DNA from: an uncultured Colwellia sp.
Lineage (GTDB): Bacteria > Pseudomonadota > Gammaproteobacteria > Enterobacterales > Alteromonadaceae
Reading direction: 5' to 3'
Assembly (NCBI GenBank): GCA_913020705.1
Contig: CAJWBY010000007.1
Location: 1 to 61,493, forward strand
Length of the DNA stretch: 61,493 nt
This document shows positions 53,344-61,493 of the stretch, piece after piece. Every line of letters begins with the position of its first letter. Within the stretch, counting starts at the first letter, position 1. Position numbers and translations under genes: made by a program. The notes below the pieces were generated by a model. That model was given only the letters and a program-made list of their open reading frames with translations. It had not been told where the DNA came from and searched no databases.

Positions 53344-55908
53344 ATGACTGACTTTACCGCTCGTTTTTTATCAGATTACCAAGTTTCAAATTTCTCAATT
53401 AGCAAAGTCGATTTAACATTCGAACTTGCAGACGCATCAACAATTGTTACCAATAAAATGACAATCAAACGAGAAAACAAAGACGCAAAAAAATTAGTGC
53501 TTGATGGTGAGCAACTTAAACTTGTTTCATTGCAGGTTAATGGGGAAGCACTTGCAAACAATAGTTTTCAGACAAGTACAACTCAGTTAACAATTGATAT
53601 TAATATTGATGAATTCATTTTAACAATAGTAACAGAAATTGACCCCCTCAATAATACCTCACTTGAAGGGCTATTTAAGTCAGGTGGTGCTTTTTGTACG
53701 CAATGTGAAGCAGAAGGTTTCAGACGTATCACCTATTACTTAGATCGCCCTGATGTTATGGCAATATTTTCAACGAAAGTGATAGCAGACAAAGAGCAAT
53801 ATCCGTATTTATTATCCAACGGTAACAAAACAGAAGAAGGTGATTTACCTGAAGGTAAGCACTATACATGCTGGCTTGATCCGCACCCAAAACCTTGTTA
53901 TTTATTTGCATTAGTAGCAGGTGACTTTGATTTATTGAGTGATACTTTTACGACAGTAGAAAATAGAGAAGTTGCATTAGAAATATTTGTTGATAAAGGA
54001 AATTTACATAAGGCTCATCATGCAATGTCGTCACTCAAGAAGTCGATGCTTTGGGACGAAGAAACATTTGGCTTAGCCTATGATCTTGATATATACATGA
54101 TTGTAGCTGTCGATTTTTTCAATATGGGGGCAATGGAGAATAAAGGTTTAAACGTTTTTAATTCGAAATTTGTTTTAGCCGATGATGAAAGCGGCACTGA
54201 TGTTGATTTTTTCAATATTGAAGCAGTTATTGGTCATGAATATTTCCATAACTGGACAGGTAACCGTGTAACTTGCCGAGACTGGTTTCAATTAAGTTTG
54301 AAAGAAGGTTTAACCGTATTTCGTGATCAACAATTTAGCGCCGATATGCATAGCGCAACAGTAAACCGCATTCAAAATGTTAGATTGTTACGCGCTCAAC
54401 AGTTTGCTGAAGATGCTGGTCCAATGGCACATCCAATCCGTCCTGAAAAAGTACTTGAAATGAATAATTTTTACACCTTAACGGTTTATGAAAAAGGTGC
54501 AGAAGTCATTCGAATGATCCATACCCTATTAGGGAAAAATAACTTCAGAAAAGGAATGGATTTATACTTTACGCGTTTCGATGGAATGGCTGTTACTTGT
54601 GATGACTTTATAAATGCTATGTCTGATGCTACAGGCGTAGATCTTACGTTATTCAAAAATTGGTATCATCAGTCGGGTACGCCGATATTACATATTGATG
54701 AAAGTTTTGCAGACGGTCAGTACCAATTAACCATCGAACAGAAAATTCCTTTACAGAAAGGTGACAAAGCAGGTGAAGCACTTCATATACCAATAGCTAT
54801 AGAACTTATTGAAAATAATAAAGTAGTAAAAAATGAATTACTTCAGTTAACATCAGAACAACAAATATGGAGATTTGATGGTTATGCGGAAAAGCCTGTA
54901 TTAGCGGTTTTAGCTGGTTTTTCTGCACCGGTAAAATTGTCATTTAAACAAACGGATAAAGACCTGACAACAATTATGGCTTTTGCTGATGACGAGTTTT
55001 GTCGTTGGGATGCAGGTCAGCAGTTAATGTTGAATTACATTAAAGCATTAGTTGATGACGAAAATTTTGTTTTACCTCAAAGTCTATTGATTATTTACCG
55101 TGCTATTTTTGATGCTAAAATTGATAATGCACTTAAAGCAGAGCAGTTAACGTTACCTAGTTTTGATGAAGTTATTGCCGAAATAGAGCAAGTAGACCCG
55201 ATAAAAGTGGTGAATGCTATTTCAACGGTTAAGCTGTTTTTAGTAGAAGGTTTAACAGAGTGTTTTAAAACAGCATACGCTAAGAACACGGCCACTAAAT
55301 ATAAATATGGCGGTAATGAAGTTGGCGAAAGAGCACTAAAAAATGTTTGCTTAGCATATTTATCTTTACTTGATGAAGATAAACAATATGTATCACAACA
55401 ATATCAAACATCGGATAATATGACTGATACACTCGCGGCACTTGTATGCTCAGCTAAAAATAATTTGCCTGACTTTGATGCACAGTTACAACATTTTGAG
55501 AAAAAATGGCACGCCACCCCTTTAGTTATGGATAAGTGGTTCAGTATTGCTGCTCAACAATCAACGAGTACTATTTTTAGCTCCCTTGAAAAACTGCTAT
55601 TGCACCCACTTTTTAGTTTAAAGAACCCTAACCGAGCAAGATCTTTACTTGGTAACTTCAGCGTTAATAATCCTCGTTATTTTCATTGTGTATCAGGGCA
55701 GGGCTATCAGTTTATTGCTAAACAAATTGCTTTGATGAATGAAATAAACCCTCAAGTTGCGTCAAGATTGATTACACCGCTTATTCAATTTAAATCGTTT
55801 GATCTAATAAGGCAGCAGTTAATGCGAGCAGAATTAGATAAATTGATTAAATTAGATAATTTATCTAAAGATTTAAAAGAAAAACTTGATGCCGCCTTAG
55901 TACCCTAA
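53344..55908 (+). CDS. pepN: Aminopeptidase N
   Basis: An 854-residue M1-family zinc aminopeptidase, cytoplasmic, removing N-terminal residues from peptides. The substrate motif 'GAMENKGLNVF', the zinc site 'HEYFHNW' (HExxH) and the third ligand Glu in 'LKEGLTVFRDQ' are intact. The three- or four-domain layout to the end is complete; E. coli PepN is 870 residues. AAAGGA lies upstream of the ATG. It is followed at once by a DUF2835 gene. Confidence 0.97.
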   Translation: MTDFTARFLSDYQVSNFSISKVDLTFELADASTIVTNKMTIKRENKDAKKLVLDGEQLKLVSLQVNGEALANNSFQTSTTQLTIDINIDEFILTIVTEIDPLNNTSLEGLFKSGGAFCTQCEAEGFRRITYYLDRPDVMAIFSTKVIADKEQYPYLLSNGNKTEEGDLPEGKHYTCWLDPHPKPCYLFALVAGDFDLLSDTFTTVENREVALEIFVDKGNLHKAHHAMSSLKKSMLWDEETFGLAYDLDIYMIVAVDFFNMGAMENKGLNVFNSKFVLADDESGTDVDFFNIEAVIGHEYFHNWTGNRVTCRDWFQLSLKEGLTVFRDQQFSADMHSATVNRIQNVRLLRAQQFAEDAGPMAHPIRPEKVLEMNNFYTLTVYEKGAEVIRMIHTLLGKNNFRKGMDLYFTRFDGMAVTCDDFINAMSDATGVDLTLFKNWYHQSGTPILHIDESFADGQYQLTIEQKIPLQKGDKAGEALHIPIAIELIENNKVVKNELLQLTSEQQIWRFDGYAEKPVLAVLAGFSAPVKLSFKQTDKDLTTIMAFADDEFCRWDAGQQLMLNYIKALVDDENFVLPQSLLIIYRAIFDAKIDNALKAEQLTLPSFDEVIAEIEQVDPIKVVNAISTVKLFLVEGLTECFKTAYAKNTATKYKYGGNEVGERALKNVCLAYLSLLDEDKQYVSQQYQTSDNMTDTLAALVCSAKNNLPDFDAQLQHFEKKWHATPLVMDKWFSIAAQQSTSTIFSSLEKLLLHPLFSLKNPNRARSLLGNFSVNNPRYFHCVSGQGYQFIAKQIALMNEINPQVASRLITPLIQFKSFDLIRQQLMRAELDKLIKLDNLSKDLKEKLDAALVP

Positions 55909-55915
55909 ATGTTCT

Positions 55916-56131
55916 ATGAAATATTACTTTGCTATAAATATGACTGCTGCTGAATTCTTTCCATATTATGAAGGGAAAGCGCAGCAGATAGTAGTTACAA
56001 CTACAACAGGTACTAGAGTTCAATTTCCAGCAATGCATATGCGAAATTATTTATTATCTAATGGTATTAACGGTTGTTTTTGTATGGAAACTAAAAATAA
56101 TAAATTTTTATCTTTAACAAAAATTAGATAA
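55916..56131 (+). CDS. DUF2835 family small protein
   Basis: A 71-residue DUF2835-type protein: 'YYFAINMTAAEFFPYYEGKA' then 'VQFPAMHMRNYLLSNGINGC'. Function unknown; the family is common next to pepN-type genes in marine gammaproteobacteria, as here (7 bases after pepN). Probably cotranscribed with pepN. Confidence 0.88.
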   Translation: MKYYFAINMTAAEFFPYYEGKAQQIVVTTTTGTRVQFPAMHMRNYLLSNGINGCFCMETKNNKFLSLTKIR

Positions 56132-56251
56132 TTAGAGTATTAGCTTTAAACAGTGGTCCGACCATCTGATGTGTTTGAAGCTCACTCACTAAATTCTCTG
56201 CAACACTTAATACAAGTAAATACTTGTTGAAAACTATATGTAGAAAATTTT

Positions 56252-56273
56252 GTTTTAAACGTTTGTTTAAAAC
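56252..56273. promoter_or_regulatory. Perfect 9-4-9 dyad, candidate operator of the DUF1302 operon
   Basis: GTTTTAAAC-GTTT-GTTTAAAAC (56252-56273) lies about 180 bases upstream of the DUF1302 gene. The core AAAC-N4-GTTT resembles TetR-type operators such as PsrA (fatty-acid-responsive, from memory). The rest of the interval 56132-56452 holds nothing I can identify. Confidence 0.5.
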
Positions 56274-56452
56274 ACGGTTGTGCAATTAGGTTTTTATTGA
56301 TTAGAAGTCATTAAAACACTGGGTCTTATCAATTGTTTTTACCTCTTGCACCATTGATAAAATGATGCAATTATTGTTTTAGAGTACTTATTTCAATGTA
56401 AGTAGCAATGATAAAAATAAAATACAATCTACACGCTCTGGGGAGAGATTAA

Positions 56453-58531
56453 ATGAATTATAGCCCTCGCAACATGTTTTACAAAAAGCCTCTGGCTGCA
56501 AGTATAACTGCTGCACTTGTTTGTTTGGCTACAGCAGGCCAAGTACAAGCCAAAAACTTTACATTAGGCAACTTCGACATTAGCTTTGATTCAACGTTTA
56601 GTTATGGTCAAAGTTGGCGTGTAGAAGACCGTAATTGGAATGACAATGTTGGTAAATCCAATAACTTTAATAATGGTTTTGATTTTAGCAGCTACCATCC
56701 ATCATTAAATGTAAATCCAGATGCTGGAACGGTATGGAATGGCCAAGGTGGTTACTCAACCAATGGCGATAACGCTAACCTTAATTATAATTCAGGCGAT
56801 AGCTTTTCTCAGATAATTAAAGGCTCACACGACCTTGATATTCGCTATGGAAATTTCGGATTTTTTGCTCGTGGTATGTATTTCTATGATATGGAAATGA
56901 GCGATAGCGATAGAGCATGGACTAACCCTTTATCTGGTGTTAATAACGACCCTTGTCGTGATGATGAAGCAAGTAATCAATTATGTAGTGACGTGAGATT
57001 ACTTGATGCTTTTGTTTATGGCGATTTTGAAATAGGCGAAATGCCTTTTTCTGTTCGTGTTGGTCAACAGGTGATTAGCTGGGGAGAAAGTACATTAATC
57101 TCGCATGGTATCAGTGAGCTTAACCCTGTAGATATTGCACGTCTTCGTGCACCCGGTTCAGAATTGAAAGAAGCATTTATTCCTTTCGGTGCCGTTTGGG
57201 CGTCACTAGGCGTTACCGAGAATTTCAACATTGAAGCCTTCTATCAATATAATTGGGAAAAAACAGTTTTACCTGCACCGGGTAGTTACTTCTCTACAAA
57301 TGATTTTGCTGGAGACGGTGGTCAATATAATAATGTTCAGTTAGGTTTTGCTAGTAATCCAGATATGGATCTAGATTATTTAATTAATGGTTTAAATGCA
57401 CTTGGTGCTAGCATTGCTGATGGAAGTATTCCAATGGCTAGCGCGGCGTCAGCATATTTAGGTGCTTTTCCAACTAAATTAACACTTAGACAAAGCGATG
57501 CTGAAAACGAACCTGATGACGGCGGACAATATGGTCTGAAATTATCTTGGTTTTTCCCTGAGCTAAATGATACCGAAATCAGTTTATATCACATGAATTA
57601 TCATAGCCGCCGTCCTGTATTCTCAGGTATTACAGCTGATTTTAAAACTGAAACGCTTATTGGTGATTTGTTAACAACAGGGCAATTGGGTGGTGATCTT
57701 GGTTATTTAGTTAATAATGATATAACTGTTGAAAATTATACTAATCTTAATGCATTCTCAAGAGTTGAACTCGATTATGTAGAAGATATTAAACTTTACG
57801 CAATGAGCTTTAATACTGTTTTAGGCACAACGTCTGTTGCTGGTGAAGTAACTTACCGACAAGATGAGCCATTACAGATTGATGATGTTGAATTATTGTT
57901 TGCTGCTATGCCACAGCAATTAGCAAATGATCAAGGTCGTAGCGAGCTTGACGGTATCTCTCAAATGCCAATTTTCCAAGCTGGAGAACGCGCAAATGGT
58001 TTTATCTTATCTGATACACTACAAGCACAAATGACATTAACACACCTTTGGGGTCCATCATTTGGCGCAAGTCAGTTAACGACTTTATTAGAAGTTGGTG
58101 GTATCAACATTCAAGATATGCCTGACCCAGACGTATTACGCTTAAACGGTCCAGGTACAGCGCGTAATGGTGGTATTTTTGGTAAAGAAGGTTTAGAACT
58201 TGCCGTTCAAGATGGTGTTGAAACTAACCCGTTCCCAGATGAATTTGCTTGGGGCTATCGTGCTGTTGTCAAGTTAGATTTTAATAATGTGATTGCTGGT
58301 ATTAATGTTTCACCTCGCGTTGTTTATTCTCATGATGTTAAAGGTACAACGCCAGATCCATTATTCTTATTTGTTGAAGAACGCAAATCAGTTGCTTTAG
58401 GTATTAATTTTGATTATCAAAGCCGTTGGTCAGCTGACATAAGCTATAACGGTTTTTGGGATGGTGTAGGTACGACCAATCAAATGGAAGACCGCGATTA
58501 CATATCATTCAGTATTAAATATTCAATCTAA
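56453..58531 (+). CDS. DUF1302 outer-membrane beta-barrel protein
   Basis: A 692-residue protein with a signal peptide (about 1-33, cleavage after 'GQVQA') and 'FTLGNFDISFDSTFSYGQSW', the usual DUF1302 start. Alternating strands and a 'YISFSIKYSI' C-terminus fit an outer-membrane barrel. GGGGAGAG precedes the ATG. It is the first gene of a unit with DUF1329, YCF48-like and RND proteins, whose function is not settled but which is linked in the literature to transport of hydrophobic molecules. Confidence 0.9.
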   Translation: MNYSPRNMFYKKPLAASITAALVCLATAGQVQAKNFTLGNFDISFDSTFSYGQSWRVEDRNWNDNVGKSNNFNNGFDFSSYHPSLNVNPDAGTVWNGQGGYSTNGDNANLNYNSGDSFSQIIKGSHDLDIRYGNFGFFARGMYFYDMEMSDSDRAWTNPLSGVNNDPCRDDEASNQLCSDVRLLDAFVYGDFEIGEMPFSVRVGQQVISWGESTLISHGISELNPVDIARLRAPGSELKEAFIPFGAVWASLGVTENFNIEAFYQYNWEKTVLPAPGSYFSTNDFAGDGGQYNNVQLGFASNPDMDLDYLINGLNALGASIADGSIPMASAASAYLGAFPTKLTLRQSDAENEPDDGGQYGLKLSWFFPELNDTEISLYHMNYHSRRPVFSGITADFKTETLIGDLLTTGQLGGDLGYLVNNDITVENYTNLNAFSRVELDYVEDIKLYAMSFNTVLGTTSVAGEVTYRQDEPLQIDDVELLFAAMPQQLANDQGRSELDGISQMPIFQAGERANGFILSDTLQAQMTLTHLWGPSFGASQLTTLLEVGGINIQDMPDPDVLRLNGPGTARNGGIFGKEGLELAVQDGVETNPFPDEFAWGYRAVVKLDFNNVIAGINVSPRVVYSHDVKGTTPDPLFLFVEERKSVALGINFDYQSRWSADISYNGFWDGVGTTNQMEDRDYISFSIKYSI

Positions 58532-58541
58532 GGCTAAGTTA

Positions 58542-59930
58542 ATGAGAACTAATATGAAAAATTCAATTAAAAAATTAACATTAGCCTCAGTTGCAGTAAG
58601 TATGGCTCTATTGTCAACTGCAACTCTTGCTAAAGTTTCTCCAGCGGAAGTCGCAAAGTTAAATAACGAATTAACGCCAATGGGTGCGGTTCGTGGCGCG
58701 AATAAAGATGGTTCAATTCCAGCGTGGAATGGCGGAATCACATCAGCTCCTGCGGGATATACTGTAGGTGATCACCATATTGATCCATTTTCAACGGATA
58801 ACGTTGAATACACAATTACAGCAGCTAATGTAGCGCAGTACAAAGCGATGTTAACACCAGGTCAGGTTAAGCTTTTTGAGACGTATCCAGACACTTACAA
58901 GATGAATGTGTATCAATCAAGACGCTCTGCTTCTTATCCTGAGCATGTTTATAAAGCGAGTATTGATAATGCTGGACGTACAGAATTAGTTGAAGGAGGT
59001 AACGGTATTGAAAATGCTGCAGTGGGCATTCCATTTCCTGTACCTAAAGATGGTTTAGAAGCTATTTGGAACCATATTTTACGTTATCGTGGTGAAGCAA
59101 TTACTCGACAAGGTGGACAAGCAGCGCCAACAGCTTCTGGTGATTATACCTACCTAGGTTTTGATGATCAGTTGATGATCCCTTATGGTGAAAAATTAGC
59201 TTCGGCAGCAAAACTTAAAGAAACTAATATTTTGTTTAAGTTTAAGCAAAAAGTTACTGAACCAGCTCGTTTAGCAGGTACCGCATTATTAGTTCATGAG
59301 ACAATGAATCAAATACAAACTCCTCGTCAAGCATGGACATACAATACAGGTCAGCGTCGTGTTCGTCGTGCGCCGAATGTTGCTTATGATACGCCAGGAA
59401 CAGCGTCTGATGGACTGCGTACTACTGATGATTTTGATATGTTTAATGGTGCACCAAATCGTTACAACTGGGCATTAAAAGGAAAGCAAGAGTTACTCAT
59501 TCCTTATAATGATTATCGTTTACATAGCGATTCACTGAAATATGAAGATATTTTACAACCAGGTCATATTAATCCAGAACATGTTCGTTATGAAAAGCAT
59601 CGTGTTTGGGTTGTTGAAGCGAGTTTAAAGTCAGATACACGTCATACCTATAAAAAACGTGTTTTCTTTATTGATGAAGATAGCTGGCAAATTGCGGTAA
59701 CAGACATTTATGATAACCGTGACGAGTTATACCGTGTTGGTGTAGCTCATGGTATAAATTATTACGAAGTTCCTACACAATGGTCTACACTTGAAGTATT
59801 CCATGATCTTCAGTCTCGTCGTTATATTGCGATGGGCTTAGATAATGAAGCGAAAATGTATGACTTTTCAGCTAAATTGAAAGATGTTTCATTTACATCT
59901 TCTGCATTGAAACGTGAAGGTCGTAGATAG
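58542..59930 (+). CDS. DUF1329 periplasmic LolB-like protein
   Basis: A 462-residue protein with a signal peptide (about 1-29, cleavage after 'ATLA'), then 'KVSPAEVAKLNNELTPMGAV', 'GSIPAWNGGIT', 'RRVRRAPNVAYDTP' and late 'DSWQIAVTDIYDNRDELYR'. The DUF1329 fold resembles LolA/LolB lipid carriers, so a periplasmic shuttle for a hydrophobic ligand is plausible. It starts 10 bases after the DUF1302 stop with AAGG 8 bases upstream. Confidence 0.92.
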   Translation: MRTNMKNSIKKLTLASVAVSMALLSTATLAKVSPAEVAKLNNELTPMGAVRGANKDGSIPAWNGGITSAPAGYTVGDHHIDPFSTDNVEYTITAANVAQYKAMLTPGQVKLFETYPDTYKMNVYQSRRSASYPEHVYKASIDNAGRTELVEGGNGIENAAVGIPFPVPKDGLEAIWNHILRYRGEAITRQGGQAAPTASGDYTYLGFDDQLMIPYGEKLASAAKLKETNILFKFKQKVTEPARLAGTALLVHETMNQIQTPRQAWTYNTGQRRVRRAPNVAYDTPGTASDGLRTTDDFDMFNGAPNRYNWALKGKQELLIPYNDYRLHSDSLKYEDILQPGHINPEHVRYEKHRVWVVEASLKSDTRHTYKKRVFFIDEDSWQIAVTDIYDNRDELYRVGVAHGINYYEVPTQWSTLEVFHDLQSRRYIAMGLDNEAKMYDFSAKLKDVSFTSSALKREGRR

Positions 59931-60065
59931 CGTTTAAATCTGTAAAGTTGAATCACGGCTGGCTAGTGTCAGCCGTTTTACATTAAAATGTATTAAATTT
60001 TAGCATTTCATGGATGAAGTCATAAAAGTAATACTTTAATTATTAACGAATGAGTACCCTTGTTT

Positions 60066-61076
60066 ATGCAACGTTTGTTGGCCTTTCTTCTTAGTACCTT
60101 ATTTATCCTAAATGCTTTTTCACAGCAACTACCTGCTATGCAAGCGCCTCTAGCCAGTAAATCACTGATGCTAGATATTATTAAAATCAATGATAAACAG
60201 CTTGTCGCTGTAGGTGAACGTGGCCATATATTACTCTCAAATGATGCCATCACTTGGCGTCAAGCTAACGTACCGGTACGAACTACTTTAACTGCAGTAT
60301 ATTTTGTTGATGAATCGCATGGTTGGGCTGTTGGACATGATGCGACAATATTATTTTCTCAAGATGGTGGCGAAAATTGGGTAATACAGCAGTTTTTACC
60401 TGAGAAAGAAAAGCCATTACTCGATGTTACTTTCAAAGATAGCCAGCAAGGTATTGCTATAGGAGCTTATGGACAATTATATCGTACCAATGATGGTGGT
60501 CAAAACTGGTTGTTTGAGTTCCATGATGAATTTCTTTTACCAGAAGACCTAGAATACCTGGAAGAATTAAAACAAGAAGATGAAGAAGCTTATTTAGATG
60601 AGCAAAGTAGTATCCTTGCACATTTTAACGGTATATTTAAAGATGGTCGTACCCTCTATATGGTAGGGGAAGTTGGTTTAATTGCCAAGAGTAGTGATTT
60701 TGCGAAAAAATGGTTACCGTTTGATGAAATTTATCAAGGGTCATTCAATGACATTTCTCGCACTCACCAAGGAAATTTACTTGTTGTTGGCTTGCGCGGG
60801 AATGTTTTTAGGAGTTTGAAAAACGGATCTCCTTGGCAGCATATTAAAACCGGGACACAAGCTTTATTAAACTCCATCGTTTTAGGAGATAATGGAAGCA
60901 TTTATGTTTTAGGAAACAACGGTGTAATTTTAAAAAGTGATGATGACGGTATTAGCTTTTCTTTAAACCCTCAAGCTGATGGTAAATCTTTAATCAGCGG
61001 TGTTTGGTTTAAAAATCAGCTTATTATAGTCTCTGAAGTTGGTATTAAAGTCATTCCGCAGGCTAATATTAAATAA
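60066..61076 (+). CDS. YCF48-related BNR-repeat beta-propeller protein
   Basis: A 336-residue exported protein: signal peptide about 1-20 ('LLAFLLSTLFILNAFSQ'), then repeated BNR/YCF48 motifs 'DESHGWAVGHDATILFSQDG' and 'DSQQGIAIGAYGQLYRTNDG'. It resembles photosystem II assembly factor Ycf48, which in heterotrophs accompanies RND/DUF1329 genes. ATG 60066 is preferred over TTG 60060. An acidic insert ('DLEYLEELKQEDEEAYLDE') sits in the middle. Confidence 0.88.
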   Translation: MQRLLAFLLSTLFILNAFSQQLPAMQAPLASKSLMLDIIKINDKQLVAVGERGHILLSNDAITWRQANVPVRTTLTAVYFVDESHGWAVGHDATILFSQDGGENWVIQQFLPEKEKPLLDVTFKDSQQGIAIGAYGQLYRTNDGGQNWLFEFHDEFLLPEDLEYLEELKQEDEEAYLDEQSSILAHFNGIFKDGRTLYMVGEVGLIAKSSDFAKKWLPFDEIYQGSFNDISRTHQGNLLVVGLRGNVFRSLKNGSPWQHIKTGTQALLNSIVLGDNGSIYVLGNNGVILKSDDDGISFSLNPQADGKSLISGVWFKNQLIIVSEVGIKVIPQANIK

Positions 61077-61133
61077 AGTCAGTAGATAAATGTTAGTACC
61101 ACCAATTAAAATGAAGTAGATGAAGTAAATTAA

Positions 61134-61493
61134 ATGAAAATAGAATCACTTATCAATGTTATCGAAACGACTATGTTTCGTAAAAGAGTTCTTGTACTCA
61201 CAGCTTTCGTATTAGCGAGTATTTTTCTTGTTTTTCAAGCGAGTCAAATAAAGCTTGATGCTGCTTTTACCAAGCACATTCCTCTCAACCATACCTATAT
61301 GAAAACATACTTGGAATACCGAGAAAATTTCGGAGGCGCTAATAATGTGCTTATTTCAGTCTGTGATAAAGAGGGGGACATATTTAACGAACCTTTTTTT
61401 AATGCTTTAAAAGGTGTTCATGATCAGCTGTTTTTCATTCCTGGTGTGGATCGCATTCAAGTAAAGTCTTTATTTTCACCGAGTACTCGCTTT
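61134..61493 (+). CDS. RND/MMPL-family transporter, N-terminal part (runs off the window)
   Basis: The 120 codons in the window encode an N-terminal TM helix ('VLVLTAFVLASIFLVFQ', about 21-37) and the start of a periplasmic loop with 'FGGANNVLISVCDKEG'. This fits the large MMPL/RND exporters that follow YCF48-like genes. The rest, including later helices and catalytic residues, is outside the window. It probably moves a hydrophobic ligand with DUF1302 and DUF1329. Confidence 0.85.
   Translation, partial: MKIESLINVIETTMFRKRVLVLTAFVLASIFLVFQASQIKLDAAFTKHIPLNHTYMKTYLEYRENFGGANNVLISVCDKEGDIFNEPFFNALKGVHDQLFFIPGVDRIQVKSLFSPSTRF

Noticed and set aside
1..61493. CRISPR arrays, tRNA/rRNA genes, integrase or IS transposase genes
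   Set aside because: None found: no regularly spaced repeats, no tRNA cloverleaf with conserved T-loop, no transposase or integrase motifs in either strand.

Overview
The window is AT-rich chromosomal DNA from a marine gammaproteobacterium of the Alteromonadales, most likely Colwellia or a close relative (inference from gene content, synteny and base composition; no rRNA or tRNA marker is present). Gene order is mostly housekeeping. There is no prophage, IS element, CRISPR array or tRNA gene that I can support.

Layout. (1) 1-1528: end of acnD and prpF (2-methylcitrate cycle), separated by a long hairpin repeat. (2) 1645-6076: sbcB, a TPR-sensor histidine kinase, and the decayed C-terminal end of a secreted GlyGly-CTERM protein. 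(3) 6296-9686: Fur-type iron uptake unit (PepSY membrane protein, siderophore receptor, Fur box, promoter). (4) 9687-15517: a basic small ORF, a RadA-like protein, an ABM-fold protein and a SWIM/SNF2 helicase. (5) 15882-22518: hxlR-nudC with translational coupling, a TonB-domain protein divergent from a retropepsin-like protein, an LLM flavin oxidoreductase and an exported methyltransferase. (6) 22707-26793: a GlyGly-CTERM propeller protein divergent from a CadC-like membrane regulator. (7) 27927-31618: 5-oxoprolinase operon pxpABC with an NRAMP-fold transporter that lacks the usual metal ligands. (8) 32017-34520: zapB-like, zapA, minC, minD, minE. (9) 34752-39664: RhlE-type helicase, then a periplasmic solute-binding protein (start codon apparently lost) divergent from a TonB-dependent receptor. 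(10) 39956-41694: small conserved proteins and an RDD protein whose N-terminal segment is cut off by one in-frame stop. (11) 41793-47657: RlhA-type U32 protein, GST, and a DUF4266-DUF3570-ApbE flavinylation-like cluster. (12) 47881-51525: msrC, an unknown gene, proQ, prc. (13) 51730-56131: nhaC, pepN, DUF2835. (14) 56453-61493: DUF1302, DUF1329, YCF48-like propeller and the start of an RND/MMPL transporter, preceded by a perfect operator-like dyad.

The best candidates for under-described biology are: the DUF4266-DUF3570-ApbE locus, where ApbE has no signal peptide and lacks the usual Mg-binding Asp; the NRAMP-fold protein in the 5-oxoproline operon; and the DUF1302-DUF1329-YCF48-RND envelope system. 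Smaller sequence-level oddities are an ATT in place of the start codon of a solute-binding protein, heptanucleotide repeats that each carry a ribosome-binding site before hxlR, a split RDD gene, and a dead GlyGly-CTERM tail next to an intact example elsewhere in the window.
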